Assembly (NCBI GenBank): GCA_932521035.1
Contig: OW051495.1
Coordinates: 868,001-932,000, forward strand
Origin: Oscheius dolichura
Lineage: Eukaryota; Nematoda; Chromadorea; Rhabditida; Rhabditidae
DNA length: 64,000 bases
Direction: 5' to 3'
Positions 59,055 to 64,000 of the stretch are shown here, in pieces. Numbering within the stretch: position 1 is the first letter of the stretch; every line of letters starts with the position of its first letter. The position numbers were made by a program, and so were the translations under genes. A model generated the notes under the pieces. That model was not told the origin of the DNA. It worked only from the letters and a program-made list of their open reading frames with translations, and made no database searches.

Positions 59055-62000
59055 ATGTTTCTTCCCGAAGATGAGCCGCCAACCGCTTCAAGGGAAGAAG
59101 ACCTCCCCGGCTATACCTACCGTCTCCGGCAGCCTTCAATTCCCCGGATTTTCCTCTTCTGCCTACTTATGGCCCTCGTCTGTCCATCAGGTATGATTTG
59201 AAGGGAAGAAATGGACTAGATCTCATTCTAAAATGTTTTGAACCTCTTATAAAATATGGAAAATGTCTGGTATTGTTACTAGCAAACAGAAAGACGCTTC
59301 GTTCCCGAATTTGAAGTAGCCTGACCGGTGGTGGTCTGGCGATCCAGCGAGCCAGCTCATAACAATTAACCGCCACCACTAGGCTATATTACAATGGACA
59401 AATGAGCTCGGTGCCACCTCGATCAGCCAGGCAGGCAAGGCGATTGTCCCTGGGGCTGGGAAAAAGAAGGGGGATTCTTCAACAACTTGGAAAATTGGCT
59501 AAAACTCAGTTAGCAAACATGAACAATAACCGGGAGACGACAGGGAACTTTTGTATTTTCAGTAGTACACTCAAAATATATATTGCGGTCCACTTCATTT
59601 CCAACAATCTGGTTCCTTTTTGGTAGTGTGAGATGGCTAGTAATGGACTAAAAGGACTGTCAAAGGCGTAAATTTCGGAGAATAAAATAATGTGGGACCG
59701 CCTAAAAGTAATTAGTGTCACCAGTTCCATTCCATTTTGAGCTACGGTCATTACATTGAAAAAAATTGAGAAGACCCCTTCTGTTACCTTGTCAAACGTT
59801 CCTCCAGTTCAGGCTTTGTTACCCTTTGTTTTACTTGGATACGCGAGAGATGAGCTCTCGAGTCCCTTAGTAAATAAGAAGAGTTTCTTGGCGTAGTACA
59901 TTGACGCCAAGAAAAGACGAAGAATTTGTATTTTCAGTGAAACATTTGAGCTTTTTATTGGAATTCAACTGATTTCTAGCGATGGTTTCCCCCATTTATG
60001 GCTCACTCCTAGAAATGGTTTTGAAATGCTAGCGAGAAACAAAAATCGTGAAAAAATGCAGGCATGATGACTCTAGCAGACTTTAGTGACCCAAAAAAAC
60101 GATGATTTGTTCTTCTGTTCTTCACCTCGGTAATGAACATTCGAGGGACACTGTTAATCAACTTTGAACTACCGCTGGTACATTTTATGAAATTAGAGGC
60201 CTTTGTCAGGCAATTTCCAAGTTTGGGCTTTTCTCTCCGTTATTGTATTTCGAAAAAGTATGTTACATCGGCACTTACATTGAAAAATATTTTTAAAATT
60301 TATATTTTTAGCAGAACATTCAAAAATTTTGCAGCGTTATTTCTATTGGTCAATTCTTTTCTCTAACAATGTAAGTAATCATGCAGTAACTACGCTGCCA
60401 ATTTTTCTAACTTTTGAGCTATAGCCATAACATTTTCCAGCGAAGAAAAAGTGACGACATCTCCCCCGTTCCTACCTCTTTTCGGTCAAAAGTTCTGCCC
60501 CGGTGTCCCCCAATATTGAGGCGAGAATTTGAATGCGCAAACAGAGTCTCTGTCGAGGTCGCTTATCCACCGGGGCGGGGGCCTTTGTATTCGGCTCTCG
60601 GATTTATTACTCTAGGCCTATTTGTCGCCCCGTCTGTGGTCATATATAGCAGGCCGACACATTGACAGCTACTCTTAGCCTCACTACTACCACTTTTTAT
60701 CTTTCTCTCTATACTTTATAGACTATAAAGACTAAATAAAGGGAGAAATTGATGTATATTCCTGTATTATTTCGAATTTCTGTGGATAAAAGAACAGGTA
60801 AGAAGAATGGGAAATGAAATAATCTGGAGATTCTGGGAGCACCATAACAAATCCTATACTGTTAGGTACGGCCATAACCTACTTTTACAGGAGATATGAA
60901 ACATTTGTATGGGAAACTTTTCCTTTTTGATAGAAATTTTATGCTATGGTTTTGGGATATATGAGAAAGTACTCCGGTTACAACAATGGGTAATACTAAT
61001 ATGTTATACATACTATTGACTCGGAAAGCAAAAAAACTAGGAGAGAAAGGCATTTTTATTTCATTTTCATGTTCCGCTCTCGTTATTTATCCAAATAAAT
61101 GTGGCTACAACAGTCCGTAAACAGTCCCGAAGCTCAAAAATCATTTCTATGCAAAAATCTCTTTTTCGGCGCACCTTTTGAAGTTTTTGAGATGTTTTCC
61201 ACTATTTCCTTCCAAAATCTACTGTATGCCAAGGTTTACCAACTTATTTATTGAACTAGGAGTAGAATAGAAAAGATTTCTAGGCAGTTATCATCAATCA
61301 TTGTCATTGGAGCTCTCAATAAGGCTGACGCGCCCTTTCTTCTAATTTTTTATGCTGTGCATCCGGAATTTAATCCAATAAGTCCTATCGCAGTAATCCA
61401 CGGATGGGAGCAGTATAACAAAATCTTCTCGTCTTCTTGTGAATTACTTATTTTTCCGCCAGATTTTTCATCAGAACCTCTTGTGGAGCTTCTTTTTCCA
61501 ATCTACCACATCTCCCTACTCATTTTTCAACAAATACTTGAAATATAAAGATTTCTAGCCAATTCCTGTGGGGTATAGCTCTTCCCTTGCCAGTAGAACC
61601 TTCTACAGACCGAGTCGAAAGCCTTTCTTCCAATTTTTTATGCTCTGTGCTTGCAATTTATGGAAATAATCAAAGAGTGCAATGATGCTCCATATATGCT
61701 ACAACCAATTGGCGCTCATGAGTTTAGCTATGAAATTCCAAATTTTGATCCAAACTTATGAAACGAGTACCCGTAGCTAATTAAAATTGTAGCCCTGAAT
61801 TGATCTGTCTATTCAAAAAAGAGCCACAACAGAAAAAAGGAAAAGATAATTTGTTGTTTCATGAAGCTTTTATCAGTTCTTCCTATCTCAAGCGTATTGT
61901 TAGTTTTTGCTTGGCTGTCTATTGACTTCTTATACTTTCCAAAATATTCATTTCGGGGAAATATTTATGGTCCATAGTTTCTTTATTATTCCCCATTTTT

Positions 62001-63296
62001 TCAACAAAATAGTATGTAGACTACCTGCAACGGAATAGTATTCTCCCTTTCTCTGGTTCACCTTTCTCTCTCTTCTTTTTTCTCTACCAACTGAACTGAA
62101 CACCTGTGCCCTTCGCGCTCCTTTCCTTTTCAAACGAAAACTAAACAAAGACCCGGATTATATCCTCCCTGACCCCTGCTTCCGTTTCCCTCTCTCTCTC
62201 TCTCTCTCGAGATGAGTCCAATGACCCGTAGACCATTTGGTCCCACGTTGCCTGAAAAGATTCTCACTTATTTGGGTAACTTTTTGACTTTATAACCGGG
62301 AAAAGGGAGGGAATTTGTAGTCCAAAATAGTATAAAGTGTAATTTTCAGAAGGCTGCCTTCCTTCGTGGTTCCGGCACGAGAAGAAACATCCACCGGCAG
62401 CATTAGAAGGTAAGTGAGGCAAAAATGGGCCCAACGTCCAGTAAGATGAATATTAGAGACCACTATTTACTGATTTTCTGAAACATTTCATATTTCCATA
62501 GCCTACAATCAAATTTCCCATCTTCCATACAGTATTTCCAGGTTCCTTATGAAATAGCCTTGTTATAGTCCATTTCTAATGGGAAGATCAGCGTTTCGAG
62601 ACCATTTTGCAGTCCTACGGTCATTCCCTATATTGCTCGGTATAATTTGATGTTGCGCTCCCTGTACTCTAAATTCCTGAACCATTTTCTAAAGTTACTT
62701 TCTAAAGTTTTGAGGGTAGGATTTAGATAATGGGAGAGCGATGACTCTGATCAAATCAAAAAATTTCATTAGGCATGATTTTCAATCAAATATAGACGAA
62801 TCTCCATTCAGTAAGAAAAAAACATATTCTAAAGTTTTGAGGTGGAGATTTAGAGAAATTAGGGCGATTTCTAACTAATCCTCCTTCAAAAATCTTTCTA
62901 TCAATAAATTTTACAAATGTTGCAGAGAAGTCTAATTTTCCAGGAAAAGTCCCCAATGAAACAGCCGAGGTGTTGTCGAAGAACGGTATCCGGACGGAGC
63001 TCGCCCAAGGAACCAAATACCAGCAGCCGGAGGAGGAGTATGAAGGTTCTTTTTCCCTCTTATTCATTCGAATATTTTGCAATAATTCCAGTAGAATATG
63101 TGGAGGAAGAGGAAGAAGACCAGCCTCATCTGTCGGGGACTTACGGTACCCCGAGTCCCATTGCCCACGATCCCCAGCTGGAAGAATATCGACGAGCTTA
63201 TATGGAGAGGGAATGCGAGGGATGGTGCTACAGCGGTGGCAATTGTTCAGTTCATGTTCATCCAGTGACTTATGCCTATATTGGCAAGGAGTGTCG
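59055..63296 (+). CDS. EGF-like domain protein with two candidate first exons (3' end outside window)
   Basis: Exon 1a 59055-59190 (ATG two bases after ATTTCAG) encodes 27 polar residues and a hydrophobic signal/anchor, IPRIFLFCLLMALVCPSG. Exon 1b 62212-62275 starts MSPMTRRPFGP and lacks a signal. Both end in phase 1 and both fit exon 2 at 62350-62409. Exons 62944-63045 and 63092-63296 follow in phase across short introns. The protein then has an acidic stretch (VEYVEEEEEDQPH) and an EGF-like start, CEGWCYSGGNCSVHV...GKEC, with four of six cysteines before a phase-2 donor (CG|GTGGGT). The rest must lie beyond 64000 or in an exon I could not see. With exon 1a it would be secreted or membrane-anchored, possibly an EGF-type ligand precursor or a matrix protein. 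The family member is not recognised. Confidence 0.6.
59880..59946 (-). ncRNA. candidate 21U-RNA locus in the EGF-like gene
   Basis: AATGTTTC core, 8 nt, TACAAAT; predicted 5' U at 59900 in CAAT, 39 nt past the core. Confidence 0.58.
60838..60905 (-). ncRNA. candidate 21U-RNA locus in the EGF-like gene
   Basis: AATGTTTC core, 8 nt, TGTAAAA; predicted 5' U at 60858 in CAGT, 40 nt past the core. Confidence 0.58.
62420..62487 (-). ncRNA. candidate 21U-RNA locus in the EGF-like gene
   Basis: AATGTTTC core, 8 nt, AGTAAAT; predicted 5' U at 62440 in TACT, 40 nt past the core. Confidence 0.55.
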
Positions 63297-64000
63297 GTGG
63301 GTCTTTTTTTCAATTTTATGGCGGAGGGGGGTCGAAGCAAAAATTAGAAATAGAACAAGAACCCGTTTAAATAAGACGAACGAAACAGGCAATACCATAA
63401 AATTTCTAATAATCCGGCGCGCTGCCCGTAACCGCGCTTGAAATGACGGCAGAATTGAAGAAATTATGGGATGATTGATTGGCGCGTGCTTACGGCGCCC
63501 TTTTACAGATTCTGCTTTATTCCAGAAGTTTCGGTAGCTTGCTTTCTTTAAATTTCCATTGTTTTTACTCTCCAAGGAATGTGTCAGTCTCTCTTTCCAA
63601 TTACAGGTGGCATTTCCACATCTCTCTCTCTCTCTGCGGTGGGTACTGTATGCCAAGCGATGAATAAGAGTATATCGCGTGGCTGCTACCTGGCCGTGTC
63701 GTTTCTGATTCATCATAGTCACTACTCAAACATAGAGAAACATACACTCTCTCTCCCTTTCTCTCTTCGGGGATGAAAATCAAACAGTAGCCGACTAAAA
63801 GAACTGTAAAACAAAGAGGAAGATCTTGAGTTATGAAAGAGAGATTATGACTACGGGTCGTTATTCTTGGGAGTAATTGCAATCTACCCAATTCAGAACA
63901 GAAATACTTCTGCTGAAACATTATCAGGAAAATAGAGAAAGTTCTTCAGAATTTTTACACTTTTTGGGGGAAGATTCTCGAAAATGGCCAAAAGCTTTGA
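63297..64000. other. intron or 3' flank of the EGF-like gene
   Basis: No exon completing the EGF domain was found: none of the acceptor-like sites near 63523, 63606 or 63930 is followed by a suitable Cys-containing frame. One candidate 21U-RNA locus is present at 63856-63922. Confidence 0.4.
63856..63922 (-). ncRNA. candidate 21U-RNA locus
   Basis: AATGTTTC core, 8 nt, TATTTCT; predicted 5' U at 63876 in CAAT, 39 nt past the core. Confidence 0.58.

Noticed and set aside
1-64000. CRISPR array, phage or bacterial operon
   Set aside because: No evenly spaced identical repeats with unique spacers and no prokaryotic gene organisation; the splice architecture is nematode-like throughout.

Overview
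This is nuclear DNA of a nematode, most likely a Caenorhabditis-like rhabditid. Exons are small and join across introns with TTTCAG-type acceptors, often only 39-48 nt long. Several start codons sit a few bases after an acceptor-like TTTCAG, as expected for trans-spliced messages. The gene set includes an irld-type receptor L-domain gene and a Ly6-like gene. No bacterial, viral or CRISPR features were seen.

Layout. 0-4 kb: a complete five-exon homeodomain-like gene (-). 4-13 kb: a gene-poor, repeat-containing stretch. 13.6-16.3 kb: a receptor L-domain (irld-type) gene (-) broken by about seven single-base frame changes. 16.3-20 kb: gene-poor. 20.1-24 kb: an F-box/LRR gene (+) with a fold-back element in its large intron. 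25.3-27.3 kb: a secreted Pro/Gln-rich protein (+), converging on an acid sphingomyelinase (27.35-32.2 kb, -). 32.9-33.4 kb: a small Ly6-like, probably GPI-anchored protein (-). 35.3-53.9 kb: nischarin (PX + LRR, +), whose 13.9-kb third intron holds a complete TMEM26 gene (37.2-45.0 kb) on the opposite strand. 54.8-58 kb: a tentative small minus-strand gene. 59-64 kb: an EGF-like protein gene (+) with two candidate first exons, cut by the window end.

The most striking signal is not protein-coding. An 8-mer, AATGTTTC, recurs on both strands far more often than chance. It is usually followed 8 nt later by an A/T-rich TATA-like block, and 37-42 nt after the core by a T in YRNT context. That is the architecture of nematode 21U-RNA (piRNA) loci: a GTTTC-core upstream motif, a fixed spacer and a YRNT start. 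I list 32 candidates. All lie in introns or intergenic DNA and none touches a modelled exon. Seven form a head-to-tail series of about 95-137 bp units inside a TMEM26 intron, and a decayed relative of such an array lies at 18.6-19.0 kb.

Repeats: several short terminal-inverted-repeat elements (41.5, 54.6, 58.3, 19.6 kb), a dispersed CTGTCTAACTGTGG family forming opposed arrays around the broken L-domain gene, a 180-bp dispersed repeat with two copies, and a tRNA-like sequence.

All exon models were made by eye from splice signals, phase and family resemblance. Coordinates are exact for the splice sites named, but transcript evidence was not available.
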